Below are positions 8,476 to 19,410 of a DNA stretch of 52,923 bases, in pieces. The stretch comes from Lachnospiraceae bacterium AM93-12TA (GTDB taxonomy: Bacteria; Bacillota; Clostridia; Lachnospirales; Lachnospiraceae): NCBI GenBank assembly GCA_027698105.1, contig JAQERH010000022.1:1-52923 (forward strand), given 5' to 3'. How positions within the stretch are numbered: position 1 is the first letter of the stretch; every line of letters begins with the position of its first letter. The position numbers and the translations under genes were made by a program. The notes below the pieces were generated by a model, which was not told the origin of the DNA, searched no databases, and was given only the letters and a program-made list of their open reading frames with translations.

Positions 8476-9453
8476 ATGGTGCAGAATTACTTTAACCCCA
8501 GAACGGATCTGGCAGTGGAGGAGAAGGAACGGTTTACCGAGGGAGAGGAGATTTCAGGAGTTTTGGCAGAACAGTGGGAAAGAGGCGAAGGTCTTCGGCT
8601 GACCAGGGTGGAGATTAAAAACAGCCAGGGTGCGAAAGCTATGGGGAAACCGGAGGGAGTTTATGTGACTATAGAGGCAGAGGCTTTAGCGCAGGATGAT
8701 CCGTCCTATCATAAGGAAGCAGCCAAAGAGCTTGGAGGGCAGCTGCGGGAGATGATTGACAGATGCTGTCCAGGAAAGAAATATCTGTCAGTTTTTGTAG
8801 CGGGTCTTGGAAATATGCAGGTAACTCCGGATTCTCTCGGACCAAGGGTGATTGAAAACCTTCAGATGACCCGCCATCTGAATCTGGAGTACAGTCCTGA
8901 CTTCTGCCGGATGAAAGGGCTCCCTGTGCTGAGCGGCATGGCTCCGGGCGTGATGGGGCAGACAGGAATGGAAACAGCGGAGATTGTGAAGGGGGCAGTG
9001 GTGGAGACAAGACCGGATCTGATTATAGCGGTAGATGCCCTGGCAGCAAGAAGCGCCAGACGTCTGGCCTCCACCATCCAGCTGGCAGATACGGGCATTC
9101 ATCCAGGTTCAGGGGTGGGAAACCACAGGAAGGGGCTGACCAGGGAAAGCCTGGGGATTCCAGTTATAGCAGTGGGAATTCCGACTGTCATAGGGGCAGC
9201 TGGGATTGTCCACGACACGGTAAAGGCCATGATTCAGGCGCTTTTGCAGGAAAAAGAAACGAAAGCTTATGGAAGCTATATGGAAAGAATCAGCCCGGAG
9301 GAGCAGTATCAGCTGATACGGGAGCTGTTAGAACCGGAGTTTGGCCCCATGTTTGTGACTCCCCAGGATATAGATGAGAGGGTAAGGCGTCTGAGTTTTA
9401 CTGTCTCAGAGGGTATTCACCAGGCTCTTTATAGAGAGAAAACAACAGGATAA
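8476..9453 (+). CDS. gpr: Germination protease GPR (spore SASP endopeptidase)
   Basis: A 325-residue protein with the conserved GPR opening FNPRTDLAVEEKE and the internal stretches GLGNMQVTPDSLGPRV and SGMAPGVMGQTGMET. GPR is made as a zymogen in the forespore, loses a short N-terminal propeptide and degrades DNA-binding small acid-soluble proteins at germination. RBS AGGAGG precedes the ATG. Its neighbours rpsT (divergent) and spoIIP (87 bp downstream) match the gene order known in Bacillus and Clostridia. No convincing sigma-G promoter was found by eye. Confidence 0.95.
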   Translation: MVQNYFNPRTDLAVEEKERFTEGEEISGVLAEQWERGEGLRLTRVEIKNSQGAKAMGKPEGVYVTIEAEALAQDDPSYHKEAAKELGGQLREMIDRCCPGKKYLSVFVAGLGNMQVTPDSLGPRVIENLQMTRHLNLEYSPDFCRMKGLPVLSGMAPGVMGQTGMETAEIVKGAVVETRPDLIIAVDALAARSARRLASTIQLADTGIHPGSGVGNHRKGLTRESLGIPVIAVGIPTVIGAAGIVHDTVKAMIQALLQEKETKAYGSYMERISPEEQYQLIRELLEPEFGPMFVTPQDIDERVRRLSFTVSEGIHQALYREKTTG

Positions 9454-9540
9454 GAGCCTGGCGGCGTCTGACTGTAAAAAGAACAAGAAAAGCATTTTCC
9501 TGCATAGAATGTAGAAGGGAACGAAAAAGGTGGGACGTGG

Positions 9541-11022
9541 ATGGCGGAAAAATGGAAGAGAAGGCGGTGGATGAGAGATGATGGAAGAAAGAAGCTTCTG
9601 GTAATCGGACTGTCGGCCGCTGTGCTTGTTCTGGCTGTCTTTGGTACAGGAAATGCAGGGCGTCCGGCTGCAGTGCAGGAAAGGGAAAAGGCAGAAGCTC
9701 CAGGAACCCTGAGGGAGAGGTGGGGCGAGACTGTGAAAGCAGGAGTTCATGCCTCTTCTGTCCTTTATGCCTGCGGGGAACTGTGGTTTCCTGCTGACTT
9801 TGATTCGATGAAGACTAAGGCAGAGGAAGGGCGGGGAAGCAGAAGGGCAGGTCTGTCACACGCTTTGGCCGCACAGCTGATGGAAGAACTGCCATGGTAT
9901 GCAGCAGCAGAGAAAGGAAAACAGGATAAGTGGAATGAGGCAGATCCGGCCTATCGAATTTATAAACAGAAACAGGGGCAGCTGGAGGAATACATCCGCC
10001 TGGCTGAATGCCTTTCCTCCAGCCAGATACTGGCAGACTCCGGACTGATGGCTGGAGATGGAACAGCTGTCTGGAATCCGGCTGCTTTGCAGGGTGCAGG
10101 CTTTGATATAACAGCTGGACAGGAAGATAGAAAAAAAGAGGATGCAGCTGAGAAACACTTTGCCTCGCCTGCTTTACCTTTGCCGGCCGTTATGGGAACT
10201 CCAGCAGGCAGAGATCTGCTGGAGAGGGCGGGACTTCCTGTGACGGGGAAAACCTATCTGACAGAGCAGCTGGCCGATTATGACTATGTGATGAAGCATT
10301 TTTATACGGTCCATCCGACGGCAGCGGCAGGCAGGGATCTGATTCAGGCAGAAGAATTTCTTGCCAGAGACTTTTCGCTGGAACGGGAGGACAGTACAAA
10401 GCCCCAGATTCTGATTTATCACAGCCATTCCCAGGAGGAGTTTGCTGATTATCATACAGGAAATACAGAGGCCACCATTGTGGGAGTGGGGGAATATCTG
10501 ACGCAGCTTTTGAAGGAAAAGGGATATCAGGTAATACATGATACATCAGTGTATGATTTGAGGGACGGAAAGCTGGATCGAAATAAAGCGTACACCTATG
10601 CCCTGAAAGGTGTGGAAAAGCTTTTAGAGGAATATCCTTCCATTGAGGTGGTATTAGATATCCACAGGGATGGAGTGGGAAACAGCACCCGCCTGGTGAA
10701 TGAGGTGAATGGAAAGACAACAGCTCAGGTTATGTTTTTTAACGGAACCAGTCAGACGCCGGACGGGCCGATTTCCTATCTGGAAAATCCCAACCGGGAG
10801 GATAATCTGGCCTTCAGTTTCCAGATGAAGCTCTGCGCCGATGCCTTTTATCCAGGCTATGCCAGAAATATTTATCTGAAGGGGCTGCGGTACAACCTGC
10901 ACCTGCGTCCCAGAAGCGCTTTAGTGGAGGTAGGCGCCCAGACCAATACATATGAGGAGGCGAGAAATGCCATGGAGCCTCTGGCAGAAATTTTAGATGC
11001 AGTGCTTGGAAGCAGAGCGTGA
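9541..11022 (+). CDS. spoIIP: Stage II sporulation protein P (SpoIIP), cell-wall amidase/endopeptidase
   Basis: A 493-residue protein with an N-terminal membrane anchor (about residues 20-38). Its C-terminal SpoIIP domain opens with [13 protein letters not shown] and contains the metal-associated [10 protein letters not shown] and an Arg/Glu-rich end typical of the family. SpoIIP works with SpoIID and SpoIIM in septal peptidoglycan thinning and engulfment by the mother cell. The region between the anchor and the catalytic domain (about 40-280) is variable and rich in Ala/Glu. The gene follows gpr, as in other spore formers. Confidence 0.93.
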   Translation: MAEKWKRRRWMRDDGRKKLLVIGLSAAVLVLAVFGTGNAGRPAAVQEREKAEAPGTLRERWGETVKAGVHASSVLYACGELWFPADFDSMKTKAEEGRGSRRAGLSHALAAQLMEELPWYAAAEKGKQDKWNEADPAYRIYKQKQGQLEEYIRLAECLSSSQILADSGLMAGDGTAVWNPAALQGAGFDITAGQEDRKKEDAAEKHFASPALPLPAVMGTPAGRDLLERAGLPVTGKTYLTEQLADYDYVMKHFYTVHPTAAAGRDLIQAEEFLARDFSLEREDSTKPQILIYHSHSQEEFADYHTGNTEATIVGVGEYLTQLLKEKGYQVIHDTSVYDLRDGKLDRNKAYTYALKGVEKLLEEYPSIEVVLDIHRDGVGNSTRLVNEVNGKTTAQVMFFNGTSQTPDGPISYLENPNREDNLAFSFQMKLCADAFYPGYARNIYLKGLRYNLHLRPRSALVEVGAQTNTYEEARNAMEPLAEILDAVLGSRA

Positions 11023-11200
11023 TGGGAGAAACACTGGGGCAGACGCAAGGAATTGTTGCAGTAACCTGGAAAAAATGATATATTGGATTGCAGAGAAAAG
11101 CACGTTGCCCCGTTTTTGCGCGGGCGGCGGAGACATTCCTGGAAGGATTCTAAGAATCACCAGAGAAAATTTAGAAAAGACAGAGAAAAGGGGAAAACAA

Positions 11201-13015
11201 ATGGCAATAGTTGACCAGAGCAAAGTCAGAAATTTCTGCATTATCGCCCATATTGATCACGGCAAGTCAACCCTTGCAGACAGAATTATAGAGCAGACAG
11301 GACTTCTCACCAGCCGGGAGATGCAGGCGCAGGTACTCGACAACATGGATCTGGAGAGGGAGAGAGGAATTACGATTAAATCCCAGGCGGTTCGTACTGT
11401 GTACCGGGCTAAGGATGGAGAGGAATATATTTTCAACCTGATCGATACTCCCGGACATGTGGATTTTAACTATGAGGTTTCCAGAAGCCTGGCAGCCTGT
11501 GACGGAGCTATCCTGGTGGTGGACGCCGCCCAGGGAATCGAGGCCCAGACCCTGGCTAACGTGTATCTGGCGCTGGATCACGATCTGGATGTATTTCCGG
11601 TTATTAATAAGGTAGATCTTCCAAGCGCGGATCCGGATCGGGTAGCAGCTGAGATTGAGGATGTCATCGGGCTGGAGGCCCACGACGCCCCCAGGGTTTC
11701 TGCTAAGACAGGTTTAAATATTGATCAGGTACTGGAACAGATCGTGGAGAAGATCCCGGCTCCTACAGGAGATCCGGAAGCGTCTCTTCAGGCTCTGATC
11801 TTTGACTCCCTCTACGATTCCTACCGTGGAGTCATCGTATTCTGCCGTATTAAGAACGGAACAGTGAAAAAAGGAACTCCTATTAAAATGATGGCGACGG
11901 GAGCCACTGCTGAAGTTGTAGAAGTAGGATACTTTGGCGCCGGCCAGTTCATTGCCTGTGATGAGCTGTCTGCGGGAATGGTAGGCTATATTACTGCCAG
12001 CATTAAGAATGTCCGTGATACCCGGGTAGGTGATACCATTACGAACCGGGAATATCCATGTGACAGTCCGCTTCCGGGATATAAGAAAGTGACTCCTATG
12101 GTTTACTGCGGTATGTATCCGGCAGACAGTTCCAAATACCCGGATCTCCGTGATGCCCTGGAGAAGCTTCAGTTAAATGATGCAGCCCTGTTCTTTGAGC
12201 CGGAGACTTCCCTGGCCCTGGGCTTTGGCTTCCGCTGCGGATTTTTAGGACTTCTGCATCTGGATATTATCGAGGAGCGTCTGGAGAGGGAGTATAACCT
12301 GGATCTGGTAACAACAGCGCCGGGTGTTATTTACCGCGTCTATAAGACAAATGGCGAGATGATTGAGCTGACGAACCCGTCTAACCTGCCGGATCCGTCG
12401 GAGATTGAATATATGGAAGAGCCTATTGTAACAGCTGAGATTATGGTAACCTCCGACTATGTGGGAGCAATTATGCAGCTGTGCCAGGAACGCCGCGGCA
12501 ATTATCTGGGCATGGAGTACATTGAGGGGACAAGAGCTCTTCTGAAGTATGAGCTGCCATTAAATGAGATTATCTACGACTTCTTTGACGCCTTAAAGTC
12601 ACGTTCCAGAGGCTACGCTTCCTTTGATTATGAGTTAAAGGGCTACGAGCGGTCTGAGCTGGTGAAGCTGGACATCCTTGTGAACCGCGAGGAGGTGGAC
12701 GCCCTGTCCTTTATCGTATTTGCCGGTTCTGCTTACGAGAGAGGCAGAAAGATGTGCGAAAAGCTGAAGGAAGAGATTCCGAGACATCTGTTTGAGATTC
12801 CGATTCAGGCGGCTATCGGCGGCAAGGTAATTGCGAGAGAGACGGTCAAGGCCATGAGAAAAGACGTGCTGGCCAAGTGCTACGGCGGCGATATTTCCAG
12901 AAAGAGAAAGCTGTTAGAGAAGCAGAAGGAGGGAAAGAAACGGATGCGCCAGATCGGAAACGTAGAGATTCCGCAGAAGGCGTTTATGAGCGTTTTGAAG
13001 CTGGATGAAGAGTAG
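11201..13015 (+). CDS. lepA: Elongation factor 4 (LepA), ribosome-associated GTPase
   Basis: A 604-residue translational GTPase with G1 [10 protein letters not shown]3 DTPGHVDF and G4 NKVD motifs and the LepA-specific C-terminus. The frame is open back to 10997, inside spoIIP, but the ATG at 11201 is preferred. It starts the family-typical sequence ([19 protein letters not shown]), gives the normal length and has a GGGGA-containing RBS region. It acts on ribosomes during initiation, elongation or back-translocation. The 178-bp gap to spoIIP shows no obvious hairpin. The stop overlaps the hemW start by 11 bp. Confidence 0.97.
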   Translation: MAIVDQSKVRNFCIIAHIDHGKSTLADRIIEQTGLLTSREMQAQVLDNMDLERERGITIKSQAVRTVYRAKDGEEYIFNLIDTPGHVDFNYEVSRSLAACDGAILVVDAAQGIEAQTLANVYLALDHDLDVFPVINKVDLPSADPDRVAAEIEDVIGLEAHDAPRVSAKTGLNIDQVLEQIVEKIPAPTGDPEASLQALIFDSLYDSYRGVIVFCRIKNGTVKKGTPIKMMATGATAEVVEVGYFGAGQFIACDELSAGMVGYITASIKNVRDTRVGDTITNREYPCDSPLPGYKKVTPMVYCGMYPADSSKYPDLRDALEKLQLNDAALFFEPETSLALGFGFRCGFLGLLHLDIIEERLEREYNLDLVTTAPGVIYRVYKTNGEMIELTNPSNLPDPSEIEYMEEPIVTAEIMVTSDYVGAIMQLCQERRGNYLGMEYIEGTRALLKYELPLNEIIYDFFDALKSRSRGYASFDYELKGYERSELVKLDILVNREEVDALSFIVFAGSAYERGRKMCEKLKEEIPRHLFEIPIQAAIGGKVIARETVKAMRKDVLAKCYGGDISRKRKLLEKQKEGKKRMRQIGNVEIPQKAFMSVLKLDEE

Positions 13016-14300
13016 AGAAAGGGAAGGATTATCCTGCCTGGAGCTTTACATTCATATTCCTTTCTGTGTCCGCAAGTGCGCGTACTGCGATTTTCTCTCC
13101 TTCCCGTCCGGGGAGGAGGAGCGGGCGTGCTATGTGGAACGCCTGACAGAGGAAATTGAGGAGGCGGGTGCTGTTTCCGGGGATTATGTGGTAACTGCCA
13201 TATTTCTCGGAGGCGGCACCCCCTCTGTGCTTGCGCCGGAGCAGACAAAGCGTATTTTGCAGGCAGTGAAAGAAAGCTTTTATGTGGCAGAGGATGCAGA
13301 GATTACCACAGAGGTCAATCCGGGGACAGCAGACAAAGAGAAGCTCAAGGCCTGGAAACAGGCGGGAATCAACCGTTTGAGCTTTGGCCTTCAGTCTGCA
13401 GAGAATAAAGAACTCCAGTTTCTGGGGAGGATTCATACCATGGAGGAATTCCTGGAAAGCTATCAGGCAGCCAGAGAGGCAGGATTTGACAACATTAATA
13501 TTGACCTGATGTCTGCGCTGCCGGGACAGACCGTTTCCTCCTGGGAGAAAACCTTAAGGACAGTCGCTGCCCTTCAGCCGGAACATATTTCTGCCTACAG
13601 TCTGATCATCGAGGAGGGAACTCCTTTTTACCAGCTGTTCGGGGAGGATGAGGATAGACAGGAAGAACGGAGACGCCGGAAAGAACTGGGTGTTCCTGAG
13701 CTTCCTGACGAGGATGCAGAGCGCAGGATGTACTATGACACGGAGCAGATTCTGAAAGAGGCAGGATATCACCGGTATGAGATTTCTAATTATGCGAAGC
13801 CGGGATATGAATGCCGCCACAATAAGGGGTACTGGACTGGAACAGAGTACCTGGGACTGGGACTGGGAGCTTCCTCCTATATCAGCATAAGAAGGAAAGA
13901 TGGATCTGACGCGAAGATAAGCGCATCCGGAGAAGAGGACAGGCAGGAAAGATGGCTGGAGCGGCGTTCCAATGTGAGGGATTTTAAAACTTACCTGAGC
14001 TTTGGCCGGGAAGATTTTAAGGCAGGAAGGCAGATAGAGGAAAGGGAGACTCTCACAGAGCAGGCCCGGATGGAGGAGTTTATGTTTCTGGGCCTGCGCC
14101 TGACAGAAGGGATTTCTGAGGCGGAATTTTTCAGGCGCTTTAACTGTACTCTGGAAGCTGTGTACGGGAAGGTTCTGAATGAACTGGGCCGCCAGGAGCT
14201 GATTGAGAGGTACGAGAGAGAAGGAGCGGCCTTCTGGCGTCTGACCAGAAGAGGCATCGACGTGAGCAACTATGTGCTGGCAGAGTTCCTGATGGAGTAA
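13005..14300 (+). CDS. hemW: Radical SAM heme chaperone HemW (HemN-like)
   Basis: A 431-residue radical SAM protein with the iron-sulfur motif [10 protein letters not shown] near the N-terminus, a GGGTPS SAM-binding loop and a C-terminal HemN domain. HemW proteins are often labelled oxygen-independent coproporphyrinogen III oxidases but are better described as heme chaperones. The start overlaps lepA by 11 bp, an arrangement typical of this conserved pair. No clear RBS precedes the ATG at 13005, so translation may depend on coupling to lepA. Whether this anaerobe makes or uses heme cannot be judged from the window. Confidence 0.9.
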   Translation: MKSREREGLSCLELYIHIPFCVRKCAYCDFLSFPSGEEERACYVERLTEEIEEAGAVSGDYVVTAIFLGGGTPSVLAPEQTKRILQAVKESFYVAEDAEITTEVNPGTADKEKLKAWKQAGINRLSFGLQSAENKELQFLGRIHTMEEFLESYQAAREAGFDNINIDLMSALPGQTVSSWEKTLRTVAALQPEHISAYSLIIEEGTPFYQLFGEDEDRQEERRRRKELGVPELPDEDAERRMYYDTEQILKEAGYHRYEISNYAKPGYECRHNKGYWTGTEYLGLGLGASSYISIRRKDGSDAKISASGEEDRQERWLERRSNVRDFKTYLSFGREDFKAGRQIEERETLTEQARMEEFMFLGLRLTEGISEAEFFRRFNCTLEAVYGKVLNELGRQELIERYEREGAAFWRLTRRGIDVSNYVLAEFLME

Positions 14301-14318
14301 GGCACGGAAAACAATCAG

Positions 14319-14347
14319 TTGCCACCCCCTAACCTTTGTGCTATCAT
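14319..14347 (+). promoter_or_regulatory. Promoter of the TauE/SafE gene
   Basis: TTGCCA (14319-14324), a 17-bp spacer and TATCAT (14342-14347) each match the vegetative consensus in 5 of 6 positions and lie in the gap after hemW. Confidence 0.65.
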
Positions 14348-14387
14348 GGTAGACAGCAAAAGACGGGGCGTCAGGGAGGAAATGAGA

Positions 14388-15146
14388 ATGGAAATTACGC
14401 TGGTTCAATATTTGATTGTATGTCCCCTGGTATTTCTGGCAGGACTGATGGATTCCATTGCAGGAGGAGGCGGGCTGATTTCACTTCCGGCCTTTATGAT
14501 TGCCGGAATTCCGGCCCATCTGTCTCTGGGAAGCAATAAGATGTGCTCTGTCATGGGAACCACAGTGTCTACTGCCCGTTTTGCTAAAAACGGCTTTATC
14601 AATTTTAAGACATCCATCTGGTTTGCCGTGGCTGCGCTGATCGGCTCTTCTATCGGATCGCATCTGGTTTTGCTGGTCAGTGAGGGCATCATAGAAAAGC
14701 TGATGTTAGTTATCCTTCCGGCCGTGGCAGTTTACGTACTATGGAATAAAAATCTGGGGGATGATTCGAAAGCCGGAACTATTCCAGCTGGAAAGAAATT
14801 TGCCATCAGCCTGGCGGCAGCGTTTTCTGTGGGGGCTTATGACGGATTTTATGGGCCGGGAACGGGAACCTTTCTGATCCTGATTCTGACGGGAGCAGCC
14901 CGCTATACCATGAAGGAGGCGGCTGGAACCACTAAGGTGATCAATTTGGCGTCCAATGCGGCGGCCTTTACCACCTTTCTGTTAAATGGCAAGGTTTTGA
15001 TTCCTCTGGGATTTATATCAGGCCTGTTCTGCATTCTGGGACACTACATCGGATCTGGTCTGGTTCTGACCAATGGAAAGAAAATTGTGCGCCCGGTGGT
15101 TCTCATTGTGTTAGTGATCCTGTTTGTGAAGGTGCTGATGGGATAG
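14388..15146 (+). CDS. Sulfite exporter TauE/SafE family membrane permease
   Basis: A protein of about 252 residues with 7-8 hydrophobic segments and the family signatures GLMDSIAGGGGLISLP near the N-terminus and GAYDGFYGPGTGTF near the middle. The family exports or imports sulfite, sulfoacetate, taurine-derived and other anions; the substrate here is unknown. The ATG at 14388 is chosen because GGAGG lies 8 nt upstream. The frame extends to 14319, but that would overlap the promoter. The next genes (prmA onward) are separated by 91 bp. Confidence 0.85.
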   Translation: MEITLVQYLIVCPLVFLAGLMDSIAGGGGLISLPAFMIAGIPAHLSLGSNKMCSVMGTTVSTARFAKNGFINFKTSIWFAVAALIGSSIGSHLVLLVSEGIIEKLMLVILPAVAVYVLWNKNLGDDSKAGTIPAGKKFAISLAAAFSVGAYDGFYGPGTGTFLILILTGAARYTMKEAAGTTKVINLASNAAAFTTFLLNGKVLIPLGFISGLFCILGHYIGSGLVLTNGKKIVRPVVLIVLVILFVKVLMG

Positions 15147-15237
15147 CGGGAAGAGAAGACGACAAGGCGTCCAAATAAGACAATCAAAGAAAATGAACAA
15201 CAAAACAGATAGAAGAAATGAGCGGAGGAAACTGCAC

Positions 15238-16197
15238 ATGAAATGGAAGAAATTTACACTGACTACCACGACGGCGGCTGTGGATCTGGTCAGCAGCATG
15301 TTTGACGAGATTGGCATTGAGGGAATCGAGATCGAGGACAATGTGCCTCTGACAGAGAAAGAGACGAAAGGCATGTTTATTGACATTCTGCCGGAGCTTC
15401 CGCCGGACGACGGTACGGCGAAGGTCAGCTTTTACCTGGACGATGATGCAGACGAGGAAAGTATTCTCGCACAGGTGAGAGAGGGCCTTGAGGAGCTGAA
15501 ACTGTTTGTGGATCTGGGAACCTGTGAGATTGAGACATCTGAGACAGAGGACAAGGACTGGATCAATAACTGGAAGCAGTATTTTAAGCCGTTTACAGTG
15601 GATGATATCCTGATCAAGCCTACCTGGGAGACGATTCCGGAGGAGCATAAGGACAAGCTCCTGATTCAGATTGATCCAGGTACTGCCTTTGGCACAGGAA
15701 TGCACGAAACCACCCAGCTGTGCATCCGCCAGCTGAGAAAGTATGTGACGCCTGAGACAAAGCTCTTAGATGTGGGAACAGGAAGCGGAATCCTTGGAAT
15801 TGCCGCCTTAAAGCTGGGGGCTAAGGAGGTCTTTGGAACCGATCTGGATGAGAATGCCATTACAGCAGTAGGAGAAAATCTGGAGTCCAACGATATCGGG
15901 GCAGATCGTTTTACGGTTGTCCAGGGAAATATCATTGACGATAAAGAAATCCAGGATCAGGCGGGATATGAATGCTATGACGTGGCAGTAGCCAATATTC
16001 TGGCAGATGTGATTATCATGCTTCAGAAGGAAATCCCGGTTCATATTAAAAAGGGAGGAATTTTCATCACCTCCGGCATTATTAATATGAAAGAAGAGGC
16101 AGTGAGGGAGGCCTTTGCAGCCAACGATGCCTTTGAGGTAGTAGAGGTGACCTACCAGGGCGAGTGGGTGTCTGTGACAGCAAAGCGTGTGAAATAA
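15238..16197 (+). CDS. prmA: Ribosomal protein L11 methyltransferase
   Basis: A 319-residue SAM-dependent methyltransferase with an N-terminal substrate-recognition domain and a Rossmann core containing DPGTAFGTGMHETT, LDVGTGSGILGIA and VANILADV. These are diagnostic of PrmA, which trimethylates ribosomal protein L11. The ATG at 15238 is preferred over 15193 because of a GGAGG 9 nt upstream and the typical MKWKKFTL start. It is followed 18 bp later by rsmE, a common pairing in Firmicutes. Confidence 0.95.
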   Translation: MKWKKFTLTTTTAAVDLVSSMFDEIGIEGIEIEDNVPLTEKETKGMFIDILPELPPDDGTAKVSFYLDDDADEESILAQVREGLEELKLFVDLGTCEIETSETEDKDWINNWKQYFKPFTVDDILIKPTWETIPEEHKDKLLIQIDPGTAFGTGMHETTQLCIRQLRKYVTPETKLLDVGTGSGILGIAALKLGAKEVFGTDLDENAITAVGENLESNDIGADRFTVVQGNIIDDKEIQDQAGYECYDVAVANILADVIIMLQKEIPVHIKKGGIFITSGIINMKEEAVREAFAANDAFEVVEVTYQGEWVSVTAKRVK

Positions 16198-16215
16198 GAG
16201 GGGACAGAACAGAGA

Positions 16216-16959
16216 ATGTATCATTTTTTCGTGGATAAGTCCCAGATTCATCCGGCATCCATCACTATCACCGGGCCGGATGTGAATCACATTAAAAATG
16301 TGCTGCGGATGAAGCCGGGGGAGCAGGTGTTAATCAGCAACAGGGAGGACCGGGATTATCTGTGCCGCCTGACAGAGATTTCTGCTGACGCAGTGGAGGC
16401 AGAGATTCTGGAGGAGAGAGAGGAGACCACAGAGCTTCCGGCTAAAATCTGGCTGTTCCAGGGACTTCCCAAAAGCGATAAGATGGAGCTGATTATTCAG
16501 AAGGCCGTGGAGCTGGGAGCCTATCAGATCGTTCCGGTGGCCACCAAACGGGCTGTGGTGAAGCTGGATAAGAAGAAAGAGGAGGCCAAGTTAAAGCGCT
16601 GGAATGCTATTTCTGAGAGCGCGGCCAAGCAGTCCAAGCGCCTCATTATCCCGGAGACGGCTCCTGTCATGAGCTTTGGGGAGGCCCTGGCCTTTGTAAA
16701 GGATTTTGACAGCAAATGCATTCCCTACGAGTGCGCGTCAGGCATGGATTCTGTGAAGCAGTTTGTATCGCAGACGGGACCGGGACAGAAAATTGCAGTT
16801 TTCATCGGGCCGGAAGGCGGCTTTGAGGAGGCAGAGATTGAGAGAGCCAGGGAGGCGGGGGTGGTTCCCGTAAGCCTTGGAAAGAGGATTCTCAGAACAG
16901 AGACAGCAGGGATGGCGCTTCTGTCCGTGCTGGCCTTCCACCTGGAAGGCGGCCTGTAG
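16216..16959 (+). CDS. rsmE: 16S rRNA (uracil-1498-N3)-methyltransferase RsmE
   Basis: A 247-residue SPOUT methyltransferase. It has an N-terminal PUA-like domain (HFFVDKSQI...HIKNVLRMKPG), then KSDKMELIIQKAVELG, and the C-terminal knot motifs IGPEGGFEEAEIE and LGKRILRTETA. It modifies U1498 of 16S rRNA. It sits between prmA (18 bp) and the cysteine desulfurase gene (17 bp) in an RNA- and ribosome-modification run. Confidence 0.95.
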   Translation: MYHFFVDKSQIHPASITITGPDVNHIKNVLRMKPGEQVLISNREDRDYLCRLTEISADAVEAEILEEREETTELPAKIWLFQGLPKSDKMELIIQKAVELGAYQIVPVATKRAVVKLDKKKEEAKLKRWNAISESAAKQSKRLIIPETAPVMSFGEALAFVKDFDSKCIPYECASGMDSVKQFVSQTGPGQKIAVFIGPEGGFEEAEIERAREAGVVPVSLGKRILRTETAGMALLSVLAFHLEGGL

Positions 16960-16976
16960 AGGAAAGATAAAAAAGG

Positions 16977-18140
16977 ATGGATAAAATGGAAGCATATTTT
17001 GATAATTCAGCCACAACCAGGGTACTTGACTCCGTGAAGGACGCGGTGGTCAACGCCATGACAGTGGATTACGGCAATGCGGCTGCCCGCCACATGAAGG
17101 GTGTGGAGGCAGAACGGCTGATTAAGGAGGCCAGGGCAGAGATTGCCAAATCTCTCAAGGTACAGGAAAAGGAGATTCTGTTTACCTCCGGCGGAACAGA
17201 ATCCAATAATACAGCCTTAATCGGGGCAGCTTTCGCCAACCAGAGAGCAGGAAAGCACCTGATTACCACAGGGGTGGAGCACGCCTCTATCTACAATACC
17301 ATGGAATTTCTGCGGGAGCAGGGCTTTGAGATTACCTATCTGCCGGTGGATTCCTACGGCTGTATTTCTCTGGAGGAGCTGTCCCAGGCAGTGAGAGAGG
17401 ATACGATTTTAGTTTCCGTCATGTATGTGAACAATGAGATTGGAGCCGTGGAGCCGGTGGAGGAAATTTCCAAGGTTATTAAGGCGAAAAATCCTAAGAC
17501 GCTGTTTCACGTAGATGCGATTCAGGCCTACGGAAAATATGTGATTCGCCCGAAGAAGCAGGGAATCGACCTGCTGTCTGTCAGCGGACACAAGATCCAC
17601 GGCCCCAAAGGCGTAGGTTTCCTCTACATTGACGAGAAGGCCAAAGTGCGCCCGCTCCTCTTCGGAGGCGGCCAGCAGAAGGGAATGCGATCTGGAACGG
17701 AGAACGTGCCTGGCTGCGCCGGTCTGGGAGCTGCTGTGCGGGAGGTCTACACGGATCATGAGGCAAAAATTGAGAGAATGTATCAGCTGAGAGAACGGCT
17801 GATTGCAGGCTTAAAAGAACTGCCCGGCGTCACCATTAACGGACACGAGGGACGGGAAAATGCGCCTCAGATTGTCAGCGCCAGCTTTGAAGGAGTGAGA
17901 AGTGAGGTGCTTCTCCACGCTCTGGAGGATCGGGGCGTCTACGTCTCCTCTGGATCGGCCTGCTCTGTGAACCATCCGGGCGTCAGCGGAACTCTGAAGG
18001 GAATTGGCGTGAAAAAAGAACTGTTAGACTCCACCATTCGCTTCAGCTTCGGCCTGTTTAATGAGCCGGAGGAGGCAGATTACTGTCTGGAGGTTTTAAG
18101 AGAGCTGCTGCCTGTGCTCCGAAGATACAGAGCAAAATAG
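16977..18140 (+). CDS. Cysteine desulfurase (NifS/IscS family) partnered with ThiI
   Basis: A 387-residue PLP enzyme with the cofactor lysine in SGHKIHGPKG and the active-site cysteine in SSGSACSVNHPG. It takes sulfur from L-cysteine as a persulfide. In Firmicutes a dedicated desulfurase (NifZ) next to thiI supplies sulfur for 4-thiouridine, and the same arrangement is seen here (45 bp apart). The start may be 16977 or the ATG at 16986, which has AAAAGG at better spacing. Use for iron-sulfur clusters or other thiolation is also possible. Confidence 0.93.
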   Translation: MDKMEAYFDNSATTRVLDSVKDAVVNAMTVDYGNAAARHMKGVEAERLIKEARAEIAKSLKVQEKEILFTSGGTESNNTALIGAAFANQRAGKHLITTGVEHASIYNTMEFLREQGFEITYLPVDSYGCISLEELSQAVREDTILVSVMYVNNEIGAVEPVEEISKVIKAKNPKTLFHVDAIQAYGKYVIRPKKQGIDLLSVSGHKIHGPKGVGFLYIDEKAKVRPLLFGGGQQKGMRSGTENVPGCAGLGAAVREVYTDHEAKIERMYQLRERLIAGLKELPGVTINGHEGRENAPQIVSASFEGVRSEVLLHALEDRGVYVSSGSACSVNHPGVSGTLKGIGVKKELLDSTIRFSFGLFNEPEEADYCLEVLRELLPVLRRYRAK

Positions 18141-18185
18141 AGACAGTCAGAACACTGAGAGAAGAAGATTAGAAAGAGGATGAAC

Positions 18186-19361
18186 ATGTTTCAGTCATTT
18201 TTGATAAAATATGCCGAGATCGGCTTAAAAGGAAAGAACAGGTACGTATTTGAGGACGCGCTGATGGAGCACATCCGCCGGTCCTTAAAGGAATTAGAGG
18301 GAACCTTTGCCGTGACAAAGGAGTCAGGACGTATCTATGTGGAGGCCAAGTCTGAGTTTGACTACGACGAGGTGGTGGAGGCTCTCCAGAGAGTATTCGG
18401 AATCGCCGCAATCTGTCCTGTGATGCGTGTGGAGGATCTGGGCTTTGAGGAGCTGAAAAACCAGGTGGTTTCCTATATCAGAGCTGCCTACAAGGAGCAG
18501 AACTTTACTTTCAAGGTAAACTGCCGCCGTGCCAACAAGCAGTATCCGGTCCACTCTGACGAGATGAACCGGGAACTGGGTTCCATTATTCTGGATACTT
18601 TCCCGGAGACAAAGGTGGATGTTCACAATCCCCAGGTACTGTTAAATGTGGAGGTCAGAAGCAAGATCAATATTTACTCCCTGGTAATTCCAGGTCCGGG
18701 AGGAATGCCTGTGGGAACCAACGGAAAGGCTATGCTCCTTCTCTCCGGTGGAATCGACAGCCCGGTAGCAGGATACATGATTTCCAAGAGAGGCGTTATC
18801 ATTGAGGCTGTGTATTTCCACGCTCCGCCTTACACCAGCGAGAGGGCAAAGCAGAAGGTCATCGACCTGGCTAAGCAGGTAGCCCGTTATTCCGGCCCCA
18901 TTAAGCTTCATGTAGTCAACTTTACAGACATCCAGCTCTATATTTACGATAAGTGTCCTCATGAGGAGCTGACCATTATCATGCGCCGCTACATGATGAA
19001 GATCGCAGAGGATCTGGCGAAGAAGGACGAGTGCCTGGGCCTGATCACAGGCGAGAGCATCGGACAGGTGGCTTCCCAGACTGTCCACTCTCTGGCAGTG
19101 ACCAACGAGGTCTGCACTCTTCCTGTTTTCCGTCCGGTGATTGGCTTTGATAAGCAGGATATTGTGGATATTTCTCAGAAAATTGGAACATTTGAGACAT
19201 CCATTCAGCCATACGAGGACTGCTGCACCATTTTCGTGGCAAAGCATCCTGTCACAAAGCCGAATCTGGACTTAATCAGACGTTCTGAGAAGAAGCTGGC
19301 TGAGGGAATTGAGGAAATGATCAGGACAGCGGAGGAGACAGCAGAAGTCATCTGGTGCTAA
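18186..19361 (+). CDS. thiI: tRNA 4-thiouridine synthetase ThiI
   Basis: About 391 residues with an N-terminal ferredoxin-like/THUMP region and a PP-loop ATPase domain carrying LLSGGIDSPVAGY. The C-terminal rhodanese domain of the E. coli protein is absent, as in many Gram-positive ThiI proteins, so sulfur must come directly from the desulfurase encoded just upstream. It makes s4U8 in tRNA and may contribute to thiazole synthesis. The ATG at 18186 has AGAGG 6 nt upstream, whereas the in-frame ATG at 18180 touches that RBS. Confidence 0.95.
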   Translation: MFQSFLIKYAEIGLKGKNRYVFEDALMEHIRRSLKELEGTFAVTKESGRIYVEAKSEFDYDEVVEALQRVFGIAAICPVMRVEDLGFEELKNQVVSYIRAAYKEQNFTFKVNCRRANKQYPVHSDEMNRELGSIILDTFPETKVDVHNPQVLLNVEVRSKINIYSLVIPGPGGMPVGTNGKAMLLLSGGIDSPVAGYMISKRGVIIEAVYFHAPPYTSERAKQKVIDLAKQVARYSGPIKLHVVNFTDIQLYIYDKCPHEELTIIMRRYMMKIAEDLAKKDECLGLITGESIGQVASQTVHSLAVTNEVCTLPVFRPVIGFDKQDIVDISQKIGTFETSIQPYEDCCTIFVAKHPVTKPNLDLIRRSEKKLAEGIEEMIRTAEETAEVIWC

Positions 19362-19410
19362 AGGTAACTGGAAAGATTAGAGTATTTGATTTTTAACGGG
19401 GGGATGGAGT

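Noticed and set aside
9490..9515. CATAGAAT before spoIIP as a sporulation sigma factor -10 box
   Set aside because: No matching -35 element at proper spacing was found, so sigma-E or sigma-G control could not be supported from sequence.
13554..14408. A 284-codon minus-strand frame opposite hemW
   Set aside because: HemW motifs are intact on the plus strand and the antisense frame shows no domain or RBS.
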